Counted from the first letter of the stretch, positions 19,337 through 30,384 are shown. The stretch: 64,000 nucleotides of DNA from Methanolobus zinderi (GCF_013388255.1 NZ_CP058215.1:558001-622000), one strand, 5' to 3'. Made by a program: numbers and translations. Notes: a model not told the origin generated them from the letters alone.

Positions 19337-19747
19337 ATGGCAAGAAAATCATCATCCAAATTACCAAAACGAAAAGGTGAATATACATACCGTGGCAAGA
19401 CGGTTGAACAGCTCAAATCCTTGAGCGTCGAGGAGTTTGCTGAACTTTTGCCATCCCGTGAACGCCGAACTATCAAAAAAGGCTTCACAGAAGGCAGAAA
19501 ACAGGTAATCCAGAATCTTCAGGACAAGGATAAGGTACGTACCCACTACAGGGATCTGATAGTTTTCCCTGACATGGTGGGAAAACATATCGAAATATAC
19601 AACGGCAAAACATTTGTGGAAGTAGAGATACAGCCGGAAATGATCGGACACAGGTTCGGGGAATTCGCAGCAACTCGCTCCAAGGTTAACCACGGAAGTG
19701 CAGGTGTCGGAGCAACCCGTTCAAGCAAGTTCGTTCCGTTGAAGTAA
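19337..19747 (+). CDS. rps19: Ribosomal protein uS19
   Basis: Small-subunit head protein contacting the A-site finger and P-site tRNA. 136 residues with the conserved [10 protein letters not shown] and [11 protein letters not shown] segments. Preceded by CCGGAGG. Confidence 0.97.
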   Translation: MARKSSSKLPKRKGEYTYRGKTVEQLKSLSVEEFAELLPSRERRTIKKGFTEGRKQVIQNLQDKDKVRTHYRDLIVFPDMVGKHIEIYNGKTFVEVEIQPEMIGHRFGEFAATRSKVNHGSAGVGATRSSKFVPLK

Positions 19748-19758
19748 GGTGATAATGT

Positions 19759-20214
19759 ATGGCAAGAATCGGATATACAATGGAGTTTGACCCGAAGACA
19801 TCTGCTAAGGCGATGGGTTCGGAGCTTCACATATCACCTAAGAAATCCCGCGAGGTCGGAACCGCGATCAAAGGTATGCGTATCGAAGTCGCCCAGAGGT
19901 ACCTCGAAGATGTTATAGGAATGAAGCAGGCAGTTCCTTTCAAGAGACACCATGAAGGATCAGGACACAGAAAGGGTCCCATGGCAACAGGCAGATATCC
20001 TGTCAAAGTTGCACAGGCCTATCTGAAGATCCTGGAGAACGTAAGGAGCAATGCTGAATATAAGGGGCTTGAACCTGACCAGATGTACATAGCTCATGTT
20101 GCTACAAAGCGCGGTCGTGTCATCCACGGAATGAGGCCAAGGGCACGTGGACGTGGTAGTCCCAAGAACACGGAAACTGTAAACATCGAGATTATTTTGA
20201 ACGAGGTGCGCTAA
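19759..20214 (+). CDS. rpl22: Ribosomal protein uL22
   Basis: Large-subunit tunnel protein, 151 residues, archaeal length, with the beta-hairpin region [17 protein letters not shown]. Its stop overlaps the uS3 ATG by one base. Confidence 0.97.
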   Translation: MARIGYTMEFDPKTSAKAMGSELHISPKKSREVGTAIKGMRIEVAQRYLEDVIGMKQAVPFKRHHEGSGHRKGPMATGRYPVKVAQAYLKILENVRSNAEYKGLEPDQMYIAHVATKRGRVIHGMRPRARGRGSPKNTETVNIEIILNEVR

Positions 20215-21170
20215 TGGCAATAGAAAAGAAATTCGTTCAGGAAGGATACGTAAAGGCCTCCATGGATGAATTTTTCTCAAAACAGCTCAGCAGGGCAGGC
20301 TACGGTGGAATGGATATCAACCGTACTCCCATGGGTACACAGATCACAATATACTCCGAGAAACCCGGTATGGTAATCGGTAAGGCAGGTAAGGTCATTC
20401 GTAAACTTACCAGGGACATCGACAGACTTTATGATGTCGACAACCCGCAGATCGATGCGCAGGAAGTCAGAAAGCCCGAACTCAATGCACAGATGATGGC
20501 ATCACGCCTTGCATCCTCCATCGAGAGAGGATGGTACTTCAGGAAGGCAGGCCACAACACCATGAGGGCTATCATGAACTCAGGTGCACTTGGCTGTGAG
20601 ATCGTCATTTCCGGAAAACTGACCGGTGCAAGGTCCAGGGTAGAGAAACTCGTAAACGGATACATCAAGCACGCAGGAAAACCTGTGGATGATATCGTGG
20701 ACGAGGGCTTTGCAACCGCTGTAAGAAAACTCGGAACCCTTGGATGTAAAGTAAGGATCATTCCTCCTGGTGCTGTACTTCCTGACTCCTTCCATCTGAA
20801 GGACATCGTCGAAGAGGTGCCTGAAGAAGCAGCTGCTACTGAGGAAGAAGGCAGTGACATCGAGAAGCTTGTGGAGACAGAAGCTGAAGGTGAGGTTGCT
20901 GACGAAGAGGAAGCAGAGGAAGTTGTTGAGGAATCAGCTACTGAAGAAGCTGAAGAGCCGGCAGCAGAAGGGGAAGCTTCAGAGGAGACTTCTGAGGAAA
21001 CGGTCGAAGAGGCCACCGAAGAAGCACCTGAGAATGCTCCTGAGGAACCAGAACCTATGGAAGGTCTCGTTGACGAACAGCGCAGACTTATGGATGACGT
21101 CTGGCAGCACAAGCATGAAGGCTACGATTACTGGCATCCTATCGCACGTGTTCACAAGGAGGATAAGTAA
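20214..21170 (+). CDS. rps3: Ribosomal protein uS3 with long acidic C-terminal extension
   Basis: Small-subunit protein at the mRNA entry site. Residues 1 to about 200 are the KH domain ([14 protein letters not shown], with the GxxG loop) and the C-terminal domain. From about residue 200 to 290 there is a very acidic Glu/Ala/Thr-rich tail, followed by a short mixed end [19 protein letters not shown]. The total of 318 residues exceeds the usual archaeal length by roughly 80-100. The tail is in frame, with no frameshift. It overlaps both neighbours by one base. Confidence 0.96.
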   Translation: MAIEKKFVQEGYVKASMDEFFSKQLSRAGYGGMDINRTPMGTQITIYSEKPGMVIGKAGKVIRKLTRDIDRLYDVDNPQIDAQEVRKPELNAQMMASRLASSIERGWYFRKAGHNTMRAIMNSGALGCEIVISGKLTGARSRVEKLVNGYIKHAGKPVDDIVDEGFATAVRKLGTLGCKVRIIPPGAVLPDSFHLKDIVEEVPEEAAATEEEGSDIEKLVETEAEGEVADEEEAEEVVEESATEEAEEPAAEGEASEETSEETVEEATEEAPENAPEEPEPMEGLVDEQRRLMDDVWQHKHEGYDYWHPIARVHKEDK

Positions 21171-21373
21171 TGGCAATTCTTCGCTTGAACGAGATCAGGG
21201 ACATGTCCCCTGAAGAAAGGATGGATGAACTTGACAAGATGAAGGACGAACTCACACGTGAGCGTGCACTTTCATCTGCAGGAGGAGCTCCTGATAACCC
21301 CGGAAGGATCGGGGAGCTCAGGCGTACAATTGCCAGGATCAAGACCATCCAGAGAGAAATGAAGGAGATCTGA
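21170..21373 (+). CDS. rpl29: Ribosomal protein uL29
   Basis: 67-residue helical-hairpin protein at the tunnel exit ([16 protein letters not shown]...). Starts on the uS3 stop (TAATG). No SUI1/eIF1 gene follows it, unlike in many Euryarchaeota. Confidence 0.95.
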   Translation: MAILRLNEIRDMSPEERMDELDKMKDELTRERALSSAGGAPDNPGRIGELRRTIARIKTIQREMKEI

Positions 21374-21374
21374 A

Positions 21375-21686
21375 GTGGAAATCACTCCTTCAAAACTTAT
21401 ATTCCACGAATTAATCGGGCTGGTAGTTAAAATTGAAGACGCTACCAATCCCACACTGAGCAATATACGCGGCAAAGTGGTTGATGAAACGAGGAACATG
21501 ATCATTGTTCAAACAGAGGAAGGTCAGAAGAAGATGGTTCCAAAAACAGGCACGACCTTTGTGTTTCAGATACCCGGCCGCATATCGGGCAAACATGCCA
21601 GAAGGCATGTCAAAATAGAAGGGAACCTACTGCTCTCACAACCCGAGAACAGAACCAAGAACATTAGGAAAATACGCATGAGGTAA
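21375..21686 (+). CDS. rnp1: RNase P protein component 1 (Rpp29/Pop4)
   Basis: Protein subunit of archaeal RNase P, which trims tRNA 5' leaders. The 103-residue Sm-like fold shows the family pattern [29 protein letters not shown]...R. The start is GTG (21375), with GGAGAT 4 bases upstream inside uL29. Its position between uL29 and uS17 is the standard archaeal location. Confidence 0.93.
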   Translation: MEITPSKLIFHELIGLVVKIEDATNPTLSNIRGKVVDETRNMIIVQTEEGQKKMVPKTGTTFVFQIPGRISGKHARRHVKIEGNLLLSQPENRTKNIRKIRMR

Positions 21687-21691
21687 TAATC

Positions 21692-22021
21692 ATGGCAAGA
21701 GATATTGGATTGGATGTCCCGGCTCCGGAAAAGGAGTGTAATGACGTTAATTGTCCATTCCATGGAGTACTGCCTGTTCGCGGACAGGTCCTTGTAGGGA
21801 CCGTTGTAAGCGATGATATGGACAGGACCGTGGTCATCCAGCGCAAGCATGAGATGCTTATCAAGAAATATCAGAGATATGAGAAAAGGCAATCTAAGAT
21901 CCATGCACACAATCCTTCCTGCATAGATGCAAAGGAAGGGGATGTTGTGACGATCGCAGAATGCAGACCACTGAGCAAGACCAAATCATATGTAGTGATT
22001 AAGGTGGAGGCTCAGGCATGA
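21692..22021 (+). CDS. rps17: Ribosomal protein uS17
   Basis: OB-fold small-subunit protein binding 16S rRNA; 109 residues with the archaeal N-terminal [10 protein letters not shown] segment and [14 protein letters not shown]. Overlaps uL14 by 4 bases (ATGA). Confidence 0.96.
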   Translation: MARDIGLDVPAPEKECNDVNCPFHGVLPVRGQVLVGTVVSDDMDRTVVIQRKHEMLIKKYQRYEKRQSKIHAHNPSCIDAKEGDVVTIAECRPLSKTKSYVVIKVEAQA

Positions 22022-22416
22022 AAGGTGTCAGATCTAACATCCCGCGTTCTCTGAACGCAGGATCACAGATCGACTGCGTGGACAACACAGGTGCCCGTGT
22101 AGTCGAGATCGTATCTGTCAAGGGATACCGCGGTGTCAAGAACAGACACCCAAGAGCCGGTATCGGTGACATGTGCGTTGTATCTGTGAAGAAAGGGACT
22201 CCTGAGATGCGTAAGCAGATCCTTCTGGCAGTTATAGTCCGCCAGAGGCAGGAATTCCGTCGCCCGGATGGTCTGAGGGTCGCCTTTGAGGATAATGCTG
22301 TTGTCATAGTTGACAAGGACGGTGTCCCTAAAGGAACTGACTTCAAGGGACCGGTAGCAAGGGAAGTAGCTGAAAGGTATCCAAAGATCGGTACCACGGC
22401 ATCTATGGTTGCATGA
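22018..22416 (+). CDS. rpl14: Ribosomal protein uL14
   Basis: 132-residue large-subunit protein at the subunit interface, with [12 protein letters not shown] and [15 protein letters not shown]. Coupled to uS17 by an ATGA overlap. Confidence 0.96.
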   Translation: MKGVRSNIPRSLNAGSQIDCVDNTGARVVEIVSVKGYRGVKNRHPRAGIGDMCVVSVKKGTPEMRKQILLAVIVRQRQEFRRPDGLRVAFEDNAVVIVDKDGVPKGTDFKGPVAREVAERYPKIGTTASMVA

Positions 22417-22426
22417 GGTGTGAAAA

Positions 22427-22780
22427 ATGGTATCAAATCAGCCAAGAAAGCAGAGAAAAGCAAGATACAATGCTCCTCTTCATGTAAAACAGAAGTACAT
22501 GGGTGCTCCCCTTTCAAAGGAACTGCGTGAGAAGTACGGTTGCAGGTCTGCAAGAGTAATTGTAGGCGATACCGTGAAGGTCATGCGTGGAGACCACGCA
22601 GGCAGCACAGGAAAAGTCGAAGGTATCTCTCTCAAGCACGGTACCATCGTAATTGAAGGGGTCAGCGTGTCCAAGGCAGACGGAACAGAAGTTGCAAGAC
22701 CTGTGTATCCTTCCAATGTGGTTATCACAACCCTTAACATGAAGGATGAGCGCAGAGAATCAATAATCAGCAGGAAGTGA
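22427..22780 (+). CDS. rpl24: Ribosomal protein uL24
   Basis: 117-residue assembly-initiator protein with the KOW motif [21 protein letters not shown]. Preceded by GAGGTG. Confidence 0.96.
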   Translation: MVSNQPRKQRKARYNAPLHVKQKYMGAPLSKELREKYGCRSARVIVGDTVKVMRGDHAGSTGKVEGISLKHGTIVIEGVSVSKADGTEVARPVYPSNVVITTLNMKDERRESIISRK

Positions 22781-22784
22781 TTCT

Positions 22785-23495
22785 GTGGCCAAACATCAAA
22801 AGAGAATATCTGTACCAAACAGCTGGCAGATATCAAAGAAATCTAATAAGTGGATCACTACTACAAGACCTGGTCCACATCACAAAGAACAGAGTATACC
22901 TCTCGGTATAGTACTGAGGGACATGCTGGGTATAGTTGACAACCGTGCAGAGGCAAAGCGTGTTCTCTCAGAGGGTAAGATACTTGTCGACGGTATAGTC
23001 AAAAAGGATCTCAGATTCCCTATCGGCTTACTTGACGTAATCTCAATACCCGATGCAGAGGTATCTTACCGTGTATTGCTTGATCGCAAGGGAAGACTCG
23101 AGCTCCATAAGCTTGAGGATGCCGATGTGAACAAGCTGTGCAGGATCAACGGTAAGACTGTAATCAAGGGCGGAGCCATACAGCTCAACCTCAGTGACGG
23201 ATCAAACGTTCTGGGATCCAACGATTACAGTACAAAGGATTCGATCATCCTTTCATTGCCTGACAAGGAAGTACTCAAACACATCAAGTACGAAGTAGGC
23301 AATATTGCAATGATCGTCGGTGGAAGACACACCGGTGAGATAGGCACAATAAAGGAGATCAATACAGTCCGCAGTTCAAGGAACAACACTGTTTCCATAT
23401 CCGGTGACTATGACTTCGAGACGATCGAAGACTATGTGGTGGTCATTGGTGAGGACGAACCAGAGATCAAACTGGGTGGTGAGGCAGTTGAGTAA
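22785..23495 (+). CDS. rps4e: Ribosomal protein eS4
   Basis: Archaeal/eukaryotic small-subunit protein of 236 residues with an S4-like RNA-binding domain ([17 protein letters not shown]) and a C-terminal KOW segment ([14 protein letters not shown]). The start is GTG (22785), 4 bases after uL24, with AGGAAGTGATTCT upstream. Confidence 0.96.
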   Translation: MAKHQKRISVPNSWQISKKSNKWITTTRPGPHHKEQSIPLGIVLRDMLGIVDNRAEAKRVLSEGKILVDGIVKKDLRFPIGLLDVISIPDAEVSYRVLLDRKGRLELHKLEDADVNKLCRINGKTVIKGGAIQLNLSDGSNVLGSNDYSTKDSIILSLPDKEVLKHIKYEVGNIAMIVGGRHTGEIGTIKEINTVRSSRNNTVSISGDYDFETIEDYVVVIGEDEPEIKLGGEAVE

Positions 23496-23997
23496 TGTAA
23501 TGAGGACTCCTGTTGTTGATAAGGTCGTAGTCCACATGGGTGTGGGCGAAAGCGGTCAGCATCTTGTTGACGCCGAAGGTATACTCGGTGAAGTCACAGG
23601 ACAGAAGGTCATCAGGACATACGCCAAGAGGACCCTGCCTTCTTTCAGTATAAAGAAGAACGAACCTATCGGATGCAAGGTAACCCTCAGAGGAGAGCGT
23701 GCCGAGAAGTTCCTGACCACCGCACTGGACATTGTAGAGAAAGAGCTCCGTGCATCACAGTTTGATAAGAACGGCAATGTTACCTTCGGTATTGAGGAAC
23801 ACACTGACTTCCCGGGAATGAGGTACGATCCAAACATTGGTATCTTTGGAATGGATGTCAATGTAGTTGTCAACCGTCCCGGATACAGGATCAGTAAGAG
23901 AAGGATAACAAAGGCCAGAATCCCCGCATCACACAGGATAACAAAGGATGATACAATTTCCTTCTTTAAAGACAAATATTCAGTGGAGGTTATCTAA
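23488..23997 (+). CDS. rpl5: Ribosomal protein uL5
   Basis: Binds 5S rRNA and the P-site tRNA in the central protuberance; about 169 residues ([27 protein letters not shown]). Start choice: TTG at 23488 overlaps the eS4 end by 8 bases and has GGTGG 8 bases upstream, whereas the ATG at 23500 has no ribosome site at a normal distance. The residues SNVMRTP encoded between them also look conserved in this family, which supports the TTG start. Confidence 0.93.
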   Translation: MSNVMRTPVVDKVVVHMGVGESGQHLVDAEGILGEVTGQKVIRTYAKRTLPSFSIKKNEPIGCKVTLRGERAEKFLTTALDIVEKELRASQFDKNGNVTFGIEEHTDFPGMRYDPNIGIFGMDVNVVVNRPGYRISKRRITKARIPASHRITKDDTISFFKDKYSVEVI

Positions 23998-24149
23998 TGG
24001 TTCGAACCACAAAGAACTTCGGCAGGGGCGCACACGAATGCAAGAGATGCGGCAGAAAACAGGGACTTGTCAGGAAATATGATATTTACCTGTGCAGACA
24101 CTGTTTCCGTGAGATTGCCCACGATATGGGATTCGAGAAATATACGTGA
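23997..24149 (+). CDS. rps14: Ribosomal protein uS14 (zinc-binding form)
   Basis: A 50-residue gene easily missed because of its size. The translation begins [18 protein letters not shown] and keeps the zinc ligands Cys15, Cys18, Cys33 and Cys36 (CxxC...CxxC). The ATG overlaps the uL5 stop by one base, with GTGGAGGTT upstream, and uS8 follows after 10 bases, as expected for this operon. Confidence 0.96.
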   Translation: MVRTTKNFGRGAHECKRCGRKQGLVRKYDIYLCRHCFREIAHDMGFEKYT

Positions 24150-24159
24150 GGTGAGATAA

Positions 24160-24552
24160 ATGGTATTATTAGATCCACTTGCTGATGCATTATCCACTAT
24201 AAAGAACGCTGAAGCTATAGGAAAGAGCTCCTGTAAAATTCAGCCCGCTTCAAAACTCATCGGAACTGTCCTCAAGGTTATGCAGTCCCGCGGATATATC
24301 GGTGAGTTCGAATTTATAGAAGATGGCAAGGCAGGTATTTATGAGGTAGAGCTTGTTGGTAGGATCAACAAATGTGGTGCTATCAAGCCACGTTATTCAG
24401 TAGGTGCTGCAGATTTCGAAAGATGGGAAAAGCAGTTTCTCCCTGCAAGGAACTTCGGTACGATTATACTGACTACATCCATGGGTGTAATATCACAGTA
24501 CGAAGCTCGTGAGAATAACGTAGGCGGACAGTTACTTGCTTATGTTTACTGA
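24160..24552 (+). CDS. rps8: Ribosomal protein uS8
   Basis: Primary 16S rRNA-binding protein, 130 residues, starting [16 protein letters not shown] and ending with the conserved [28 protein letters not shown] segment region. GAGGTGAG ribosome site upstream. Confidence 0.96.
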   Translation: MVLLDPLADALSTIKNAEAIGKSSCKIQPASKLIGTVLKVMQSRGYIGEFEFIEDGKAGIYEVELVGRINKCGAIKPRYSVGAADFERWEKQFLPARNFGTIILTTSMGVISQYEARENNVGGQLLAYVY

Positions 24553-24567
24553 TGGAGAAGGGATATC

Positions 24568-25101
24568 ATGGCAAAAGAAATCAAAAAAGAGATCCCCATT
24601 CCCGAGGATGTCACAGTTACGTTCTCAGGGAAGATCCTCTCAGTGTCCGGACCAAAAGGCAAGAATGAAAGAATGTTCTGGTACCCAGGCATTAATATTG
24701 AGATTGCGGACTCTGAGATAATCATCGATACTCCATTCAGCAAGAAGACCCAGAAAGCAATGGTCGGAACCTTTGCTTCCCATGTCAGAAATATGCTACA
24801 TGGGGTAACTGAAGGCTTTGAGTATCGTATGAAAGTTGTTTACTCTCACTTCCCGATGCAGGTAAAAGCAGAGGGTAATAAGCTTACAATAGGCAACTTC
24901 CTCGGTGAAAAGAAGTCCAGATCAGCAAAGATACTTGGTGACACTACCGTTAAGGTAAGTGGTGATGAAGTGATCATCACAGGTGTCAACAAGGAAGATG
25001 TTGGCCAGACAGCTGCTAACATCGAGCAGGCAACAAAGATCAAAAGGTTTGACCCGCGTATATTCCAGGATGGAATATACATAGTGGAGAAGACAGCGTA
25101 G
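24568..25101 (+). CDS. rpl6: Ribosomal protein uL6
   Basis: 177-residue large-subunit protein near the factor-binding site, with two related domains ([44 protein letters not shown]). Start preceded by GGAGAAGGG. Confidence 0.96.
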   Translation: MAKEIKKEIPIPEDVTVTFSGKILSVSGPKGKNERMFWYPGINIEIADSEIIIDTPFSKKTQKAMVGTFASHVRNMLHGVTEGFEYRMKVVYSHFPMQVKAEGNKLTIGNFLGEKKSRSAKILGDTTVKVSGDEVIITGVNKEDVGQTAANIEQATKIKRFDPRIFQDGIYIVEKTA

Positions 25102-25110
25102 GTGATTTGA

Positions 25111-25500
25111 ATGGAAGGAAAAATCAAACGCCTTTTTAAGGCAAGAAAGGTCCAGAAGGGCAAAAAGCCCAATTTCAAAAGGACAGATTCCCACAAGTAC
25201 AAGCGTCTGGATTCAAACTGGAGACGCCCGAGGGGTCTACGCGGTAAGCAGCGCAGACACTACAAGGCAAAGGGCGCTATTGCACAGGTAGGCTACGGTA
25301 GTCCGAAGGTTGTAAAGGGTTTCCACCCTTCAGGATACTCCGAGGTACTTGTGAACACGGTCAGTGATCTTGACAATGTCGATGCCTCCACTGAGGCAAT
25401 AAGGATCGCTGGAAAGGTCGGTGCAAGGAAGAAATCAATCATCCAGGCAAAGGCTTCAGAGCTTGGTATTAAAGTCCTGAACCCACTGAGGAGTGAGTGA
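25111..25500 (+). CDS. rpl32e: Ribosomal protein eL32
   Basis: Archaeal/eukaryotic large-subunit protein, 129 residues, with the conserved [12 protein letters not shown] and [13 protein letters not shown] segments. It follows uL6 after 9 bases. Confidence 0.95.
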   Translation: MEGKIKRLFKARKVQKGKKPNFKRTDSHKYKRLDSNWRRPRGLRGKQRRHYKAKGAIAQVGYGSPKVVKGFHPSGYSEVLVNTVSDLDNVDASTEAIRIAGKVGARKKSIIQAKASELGIKVLNPLRSE

Positions 25501-25501
25501 G

Positions 25502-25963
25502 ATGACCGATCTTACAAATCAGAAAAGGATAGCTGCTCAGGTCCTTGGCTGTGGTGTTAACAGAGTATGGCTCAACCCGGAGGCTGCAGCTGATATTGCA
25601 GTCGCCATCACAAGAGCTGACATACGTGAGCAGATCGAGCTCGGCAACATCAAGGCAGTACCTGTAAAGGGTGTCAGCCGCGGACGTGCAAGAGTAAGGG
25701 ATGCCAAGCGTAAGTACGGACACCGCAAAGGATATGGTAAGAGGAAAGGTAAACAGGGTGCACGTAACCCAAGCAAAGAGCAGTGGATGAAGAAGATCCG
25801 TGCTCTGAGAAGAAGACTTAAAGAGCTGCGTGCAGACGGTTCACTTGACAAGTCCGCCTATTGCAAGGTCTACCGCAAGGCAAAGGGTGGCGAATACCGC
25901 AGTGTAGCTCACTTGGAAGCACACCTGGAGTCCGAGAAACTCATTAAACGTGGTGAGGAATAA
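25502..25963 (+). CDS. rpl19e: Ribosomal protein eL19
   Basis: 153-residue basic protein with the [20 protein letters not shown] and [19 protein letters not shown] segments typical of the family. The ATG at 25502 has GAGGAG about 9 bases upstream; an in-frame GTG at 25493 is adjacent to that site and less likely. Confidence 0.95.
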   Translation: MTDLTNQKRIAAQVLGCGVNRVWLNPEAAADIAVAITRADIREQIELGNIKAVPVKGVSRGRARVRDAKRKYGHRKGYGKRKGKQGARNPSKEQWMKKIRALRRRLKELRADGSLDKSAYCKVYRKAKGGEYRSVAHLEAHLESEKLIKRGEE

Positions 25964-26003
25964 TAATGAATTATTTGTATCATAACTTCAGGGGGATCTG
26001 ATT

Positions 26004-26525
26004 ATGGCAACAGGACCCCGATATAAAGTCGCTTTCAGGAGACGAAGAGAAGGTCGCACGGACTATCACCAGAGACTCAGACTGCTCCTCTCAAAAGAGG
26101 ACCGTGTGGTCGTGCGCAGGAGCTCAAAGCATATGCAGGTCCAGCTCATCGCTCCGGAGCAGAAAGGGGACGTAACCCTTTCATCCACATTTTCAACCGA
26201 GCTCAAGAAGTACGGCTATGACGCATCCACCGGTAACACAACGGCTGCGTACCTGACCGGTCTTCTGTTCGGTTACAAGGCACAGAGCAAGGGATTCGAA
26301 TATGGTGTACTTGACCTGGGACTCCAGGCAGCATCTCCCGGATCACGTGTATATGCGACCCTGAAAGGTATTGTTGACTCCGGATTTGAGATCCCTCACA
26401 ATCCGTCAATTCTGCCTTCAGACGAGCGTATAAGAGGAGAACATGTAGCAGAGTATGTGGAAGGATCGAATCTGCCGGAACTGTTCGATGCAGTTAAGGA
26501 TAAAATCTCTGCTGACTTCAATTAG
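26004..26525 (+). CDS. rpl18: Ribosomal protein uL18
   Basis: 5S rRNA-binding protein, 173 residues (archaeal length), starting [20 protein letters not shown]. It follows a 40-base gap with a GGGGGAT ribosome site, the widest spacing inside this operon. Confidence 0.96.
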   Translation: MATGPRYKVAFRRRREGRTDYHQRLRLLLSKEDRVVVRRSSKHMQVQLIAPEQKGDVTLSSTFSTELKKYGYDASTGNTTAAYLTGLLFGYKAQSKGFEYGVLDLGLQAASPGSRVYATLKGIVDSGFEIPHNPSILPSDERIRGEHVAEYVEGSNLPELFDAVKDKISADFN

Positions 26526-26533
26526 GTGATTAT

Positions 26534-27166
26534 ATGGCATACAACTATGAAGAAGAATGGGTTCCGCAGACAAGGCTCGGAAAACTCGTTCATGAAGGGC
26601 AGATCACTTCCATGGACGAGGCAATCGATTCCGGTCTTCCGGTAAGAGAATCCAAAGTTATCGATATTCTGTTACCTGATCTTGAAGATGAGGTGCTCGA
26701 TATCAACATGGTCCAGAGGATGACTGACTCCGGACGCCGTGTCAAGTTCAGAGCAACTGTTATCGTAGGAAACGGTGACGGTTTTGTAGGTCTTGGCCAG
26801 GCAAAGGACGTACAGGTCGGCCCTGCGATCAGAAAGGCAATTGATAATGCCAAGATCAATATCGTAAAGGTCAAACGTGGATGCGGCTCATGGGAATGTG
26901 CATGCGGCCGTGAACATACCGTACCATCCGAGGTTAGGGGTAAGGCAGGAAGTGTCATCGTAGAGCTTAAACCTGCTCCACGTGGACTTGGCCTTGCCGC
27001 AGGAGACACTGCAAGAAAGGTACTCGAGAAAGCAGGCATCAAGGATGTATGGACAAGGACCGAAGGTACCACAAGGACAACACTGAACTTCGCAAAAGCG
27101 ACTTTCAATGCACTGCACAACACCGGTACTGTAAGGCAGCCTGTCCGTCTTGAAGAGGAGGCTTGA
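26534..27166 (+). CDS. rps5: Ribosomal protein uS5
   Basis: Small-subunit protein at the mRNA tunnel and important for accuracy; 210 residues with the archaeal N-terminal extension and the RNA-binding core [25 protein letters not shown] ribosome site just after uL18. Confidence 0.96.
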   Translation: MAYNYEEEWVPQTRLGKLVHEGQITSMDEAIDSGLPVRESKVIDILLPDLEDEVLDINMVQRMTDSGRRVKFRATVIVGNGDGFVGLGQAKDVQVGPAIRKAIDNAKINIVKVKRGCGSWECACGREHTVPSEVRGKAGSVIVELKPAPRGLGLAAGDTARKVLEKAGIKDVWTRTEGTTRTTLNFAKATFNALHNTGTVRQPVRLEEEA

Positions 27167-27168
27167 AA

Positions 27169-27630
27169 ATGTACGCTCTTGTAAGAGTACGTGGTGACGT
27201 CAATGTCAGGCAGTCCATTCAGGACACACTTAAAATGCTCCGCCTAAACAGGATAAACCACTGCGTCCTTCTCAGCGACAACCCTCACAACAAGGGTATG
27301 ATCCAGAAGGTCAAGGACTTTGTAGCATACGGTCCCATCGATGTGGAAACTCTCACTGAGATGCTCAAGAACCGTGGAATGCTCCAGGGTGGCGTAAAGC
27401 TTACAGATGAGTATATTGCTGAGAACACGGATTTTGCATCCATTGAGGAATTTGCTCAGGCACTTATCGATGGCAATGCAACGATCAAGGATGTTCCGGA
27501 TCTTAAACCGGTTTTCAGGCTCCATCCTCCAAGGAAGGGCCACGCCGGCATAAAGAGATCCGCACAGCAGGGTGGTGTTCTTGGTAACAACGGCGAGGAC
27601 ATCAATCTCCTGTTAAAGAAGATGAGGTGA
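27169..27630 (+). CDS. rpl30: Ribosomal protein uL30
   Basis: 153-residue archaeal-length uL30 ([23 protein letters not shown]). The ATG at 27169 has GGAGGC upstream within uS5; an in-frame TTG two codons earlier is less likely. Confidence 0.95.
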   Translation: MYALVRVRGDVNVRQSIQDTLKMLRLNRINHCVLLSDNPHNKGMIQKVKDFVAYGPIDVETLTEMLKNRGMLQGGVKLTDEYIAENTDFASIEEFAQALIDGNATIKDVPDLKPVFRLHPPRKGHAGIKRSAQQGGVLGNNGEDINLLLKKMR

Positions 27631-27635
27631 TCTGC

Positions 27636-28073
27636 ATGTCAAAAAGTAACACTAAGAAATTCAGAGGATCACGCACCTGCGGCGGCGGTACCACAAAGAA
27701 CAGACGTGGTGCCGGAAACCGTGGTGGAAGAGGCAGATCCGGTGAGAACAAACACCACGCAACCCGTGCACTTCAGCTCGGTTACAGGCGTGGTCACCAG
27801 AAAGGTTTCAGCCGCCCGCCAAAGACCATCCGGGACACTTCCATCGTAAATGTGGGAGAACTGGATGAGCTCGCAGATCAGCTTGTTGAAGACGGTTTTG
27901 CGGAACTCGACGGAGAGGTCTATTCAATAGATCTCAATGGCCTTGGTATTGAGAAAGTTCTCGGTGCCGGCAGGGTTTCAAAGAAACTGACTGTGACAGC
28001 CTGTGAGTTCTCAGCTACCGCAAGGAGTAAAATAGAGAACGCAGGCGGGTCCTGTACAGAACCTGAAGAGTAA
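27636..28073 (+). CDS. rpl15: Ribosomal protein uL15
   Basis: 145-residue large-subunit protein with the glycine/arginine-rich N terminus ([22 protein letters not shown]). Start at the ATG at 27636, preceded by GAGGTGATCTGC. It is the last r-protein before a terminator-like repeat and the SecY promoter. Confidence 0.95.
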   Translation: MSKSNTKKFRGSRTCGGGTTKNRRGAGNRGGRGRSGENKHHATRALQLGYRRGHQKGFSRPPKTIRDTSIVNVGELDELADQLVEDGFAELDGEVYSIDLNGLGIEKVLGAGRVSKKLTVTACEFSATARSKIENAGGSCTEPEE

Positions 28074-28115
28074 TGCCGTATAGGCATTACATATTTATTT
28101 ATGTATTTTATTCTT
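28071..28115 (+). terminator. Terminator-like inverted repeat after uL15
   Basis: TAATGCC (28071-28077) and GGCATTA (28083-28089) form a perfect 7-bp stem that contains the uL15 stop, followed by a T-rich run to about 28115. It may attenuate transcription between the ribosomal block and secY. Confidence 0.5.
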
Positions 28116-28120
28116 TTATA

Positions 28121-28146
28121 TTAAATATATAGAGTATATTTATAAA
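28121..28146 (+). promoter_or_regulatory. Internal promoter region of secY
   Basis: Two overlapping TATA-like stretches, TTAAATATAT (28121-28130) and TATATTTATAAA (28135-28146), lie 65-90 bases before the secY ATG. They suggest that the secY-adk-cmk part can be transcribed separately from the ribosomal block. Confidence 0.45.
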
Positions 28147-28212
28147 TGGTTAAGGCTATTTCAGGGTTGTTTTACCCCAAAAAATATGGATTTCCCAGTC
28201 AGGGTGGAATTA

Positions 28213-29691
28213 ATGAGTCTTAAGGAAAGTTTAAAACCAATTTTTAACAGATTGCCTGCGGTCGCAAGTCCCGAAGGGCACGTGCACTTCAAAAACAAGC
28301 TGATGTGGACGCTTGGTATACTTGTGCTATATTTCGCGCTTGCCAATGTACCGCTTTTTGGATTGTCCCCGGATTCGATCGACCTGTTCAAATCCTATCG
28401 AGCATTCTTTGCAGGAGCATCCGGATCATTGATGCTTCTTGGTATAGGTCCTATAGTCACTGCTTCAATCGTACTGCAGTTGCTGGTCGGTGCTGATGTA
28501 ATTAAACTCGATATGTCTAACCCGGACGACCAGGCATTCTTCCAGGGTGCCCAGAAGGCACTGGTTTTTGTTATGATCGTCCTTGAGGCTTTACCGCAGA
28601 TAGCCGGTGGTTATATTCAGCCCGATACGACACTTGCAGCAACACTTGGTGTTGGTACCGGTGTAATCACAGCCGTTCTGTTTATTCAGATATTCATTGG
28701 AGGCGTACTTGTACTCTTTATGGATGAAGTGGTTTCCAAATGGGGAATCGGTTCTGGTGTAGGCCTGTTCATCGTTGCCGGTGTATCCCAGCAGATCGTA
28801 ACAGGACTTTTCAACTGGACGGCGGACACCTCCGGTTTACCAACGGGTTTCTTCCCCAAATGGATATACATAATACAGAACGTAGGGGCTGACTATCTGT
28901 TTACAGGTGACGGCCTGATGTTCATGCTGGTCAACGGCGGTATACTTGCCCTTGTGAGTACGGTGATCATCTTCCTGCTGGTAGTATATGTGGAAAGTAC
29001 CCGTATTGAAATACCTCTGGCACACAGTGCCGTAAGAGGTGCAAGAGGTAAGTTCCCTGTAAAGCTTATCTATGCTTCAGTCCTTCCGATGATCTTGGTC
29101 AGGGCGCTGCAGGCCAATATACAGCTTATCGGGATCGTGCTCAGTGGAAGGGGGATAACCTTCCTCGGAGAATACGTGGGCTCGACCCCTGTCAGTGGTC
29201 TGATGTACTACCTTGCTCCGATCCACAGTCCGTATGACTGGATACCGTCACTTGTCAGAGAATCGTTCTCAAGTTACGGTGTAGCTGCCCCGGCAACATG
29301 GCAGATTGCTCTTCATGTGCTGACAGATGCAGTATTCCTCATAGCTGGTGGTATTGTATTCGCTCTGTTCTGGATCGAAACAACCGGAATGGGTGCAAAG
29401 CCCACTGCAAGGAAGATATTCAATTCCGGCATGCAGATTCCAGGTTTCAGAAGGAATATAGGCAGTATCGAGAAGGTAATGATGCGATACATCCCGAAGG
29501 TAACCGTTATCGGTGGTGCTTTCATAGGTTTGCTCACACTGGTAGCCAGTCTGCTTGGTACTCTTGGAGGTGCAGGAGGTACAGGTCTTCTGCTGACAGT
29601 GAGTATTGTGTACCGTCTCTATGAGGATATAGCATCCGAGCAGATGATGGAGATGCACCCGATGGTGAGGTCCTTCTTCGGACAGGAATAA
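28213..29691 (+). CDS. secY: Protein translocase subunit SecY (Sec61 alpha)
   Basis: Central channel of the Sec translocon, exporting and inserting proteins across the cytoplasmic membrane. The product has 492 residues from the ATG at 28213 (GGGTGG 6 bases upstream), with about ten membrane helices and the archaeal plug-helix start LKPIFNRLPAVASP. RGARGKFPVKLIYASVLPMI is the conserved cytosolic loop that binds ribosome and SRP receptor. The position after uL15 is universal in archaea. Confidence 0.96.
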   Translation: MSLKESLKPIFNRLPAVASPEGHVHFKNKLMWTLGILVLYFALANVPLFGLSPDSIDLFKSYRAFFAGASGSLMLLGIGPIVTASIVLQLLVGADVIKLDMSNPDDQAFFQGAQKALVFVMIVLEALPQIAGGYIQPDTTLAATLGVGTGVITAVLFIQIFIGGVLVLFMDEVVSKWGIGSGVGLFIVAGVSQQIVTGLFNWTADTSGLPTGFFPKWIYIIQNVGADYLFTGDGLMFMLVNGGILALVSTVIIFLLVVYVESTRIEIPLAHSAVRGARGKFPVKLIYASVLPMILVRALQANIQLIGIVLSGRGITFLGEYVGSTPVSGLMYYLAPIHSPYDWIPSLVRESFSSYGVAAPATWQIALHVLTDAVFLIAGGIVFALFWIETTGMGAKPTARKIFNSGMQIPGFRRNIGSIEKVMMRYIPKVTVIGGAFIGLLTLVASLLGTLGGAGGTGLLLTVSIVYRLYEDIASEQMMEMHPMVRSFFGQE

Positions 29692-29715
29692 ATCTAAATC
29701 AGGTGATGATTGATT

Positions 29716-30363
29716 ATGAATATAGTATTATTCGGTCCTCCGGGTGCGGGAAAAGGCACCCAGGCCAAGGAATTGTCACAGAAATATGACATTCCTCATA
29801 TTTCTACAGGTGATATCCTCAGGGCAAATGTCCGTGAGGGCACCGAGCTTGGTCTCAAGGCCAAGGAATATATGGACAAGGGAGAACTTGTTCCTGACCA
29901 GGTGCTGATCGGTCTTATCAAGGACAGGCTGGAAGAGCCTGACTGTGAGAAAGGTTATCTCCTGGACGGTTATCCTCGAACGATACCACAGGCTGATGCC
30001 CTTGAGGATATCCTTGGAGAGATCTCAAAGCCACTGGACGTTGTGATCAATATCGACGTATCCGATGAGGAAGTCGTAAAGAGGATCAGCGGACGCCGGA
30101 CATGTTCCTGTGGTGAGAGCTATCATGTCATGTTCAACCCTCCGGAGAAGGAAGGGCTCTGCAATGCATGCGGTGCACAGCTCTACCAGCGTGACGATGA
30201 CAGCGAGGATGTTGTCAGGCAGAGGCTTGCAGTATACAACGAAAAGACCAAACCTCTTATCAACTATTATGAGGAGAAAGGACTCCTTGTGAATGTAGAC
30301 GGAAACGGCTCCGTGGATAAAGTGTTTGAGACCATTTCCGAAATAATGGATCGCTACAAGTAA
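29716..30363 (+). CDS. adk: Adenylate kinase
   Basis: Interconverts AMP + ATP and 2 ADP. The 215-residue long form has the P-loop GPPGAGKGTQA (residues 7-17) and a LID domain with four cysteines (TCSCGES...LCNACG) that probably bind zinc. The ATG at 29716 has GGTGAT upstream. It sits in the standard archaeal secY-adk-DUF106-cmk order. Confidence 0.95.
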   Translation: MNIVLFGPPGAGKGTQAKELSQKYDIPHISTGDILRANVREGTELGLKAKEYMDKGELVPDQVLIGLIKDRLEEPDCEKGYLLDGYPRTIPQADALEDILGEISKPLDVVINIDVSDEEVVKRISGRRTCSCGESYHVMFNPPEKEGLCNACGAQLYQRDDDSEDVVRQRLAVYNEKTKPLINYYEEKGLLVNVDGNGSVDKVFETISEIMDRYK

Positions 30364-30384
30364 AATTTAAAATAAGGTGATGCT

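Noticed and set aside
20429-21112. Long Ser-rich frame antisense to uS3
   Set aside because: It mirrors the acidic tail codons of uS3 (Glu codons read backwards give Ser); a shadow of the real gene.
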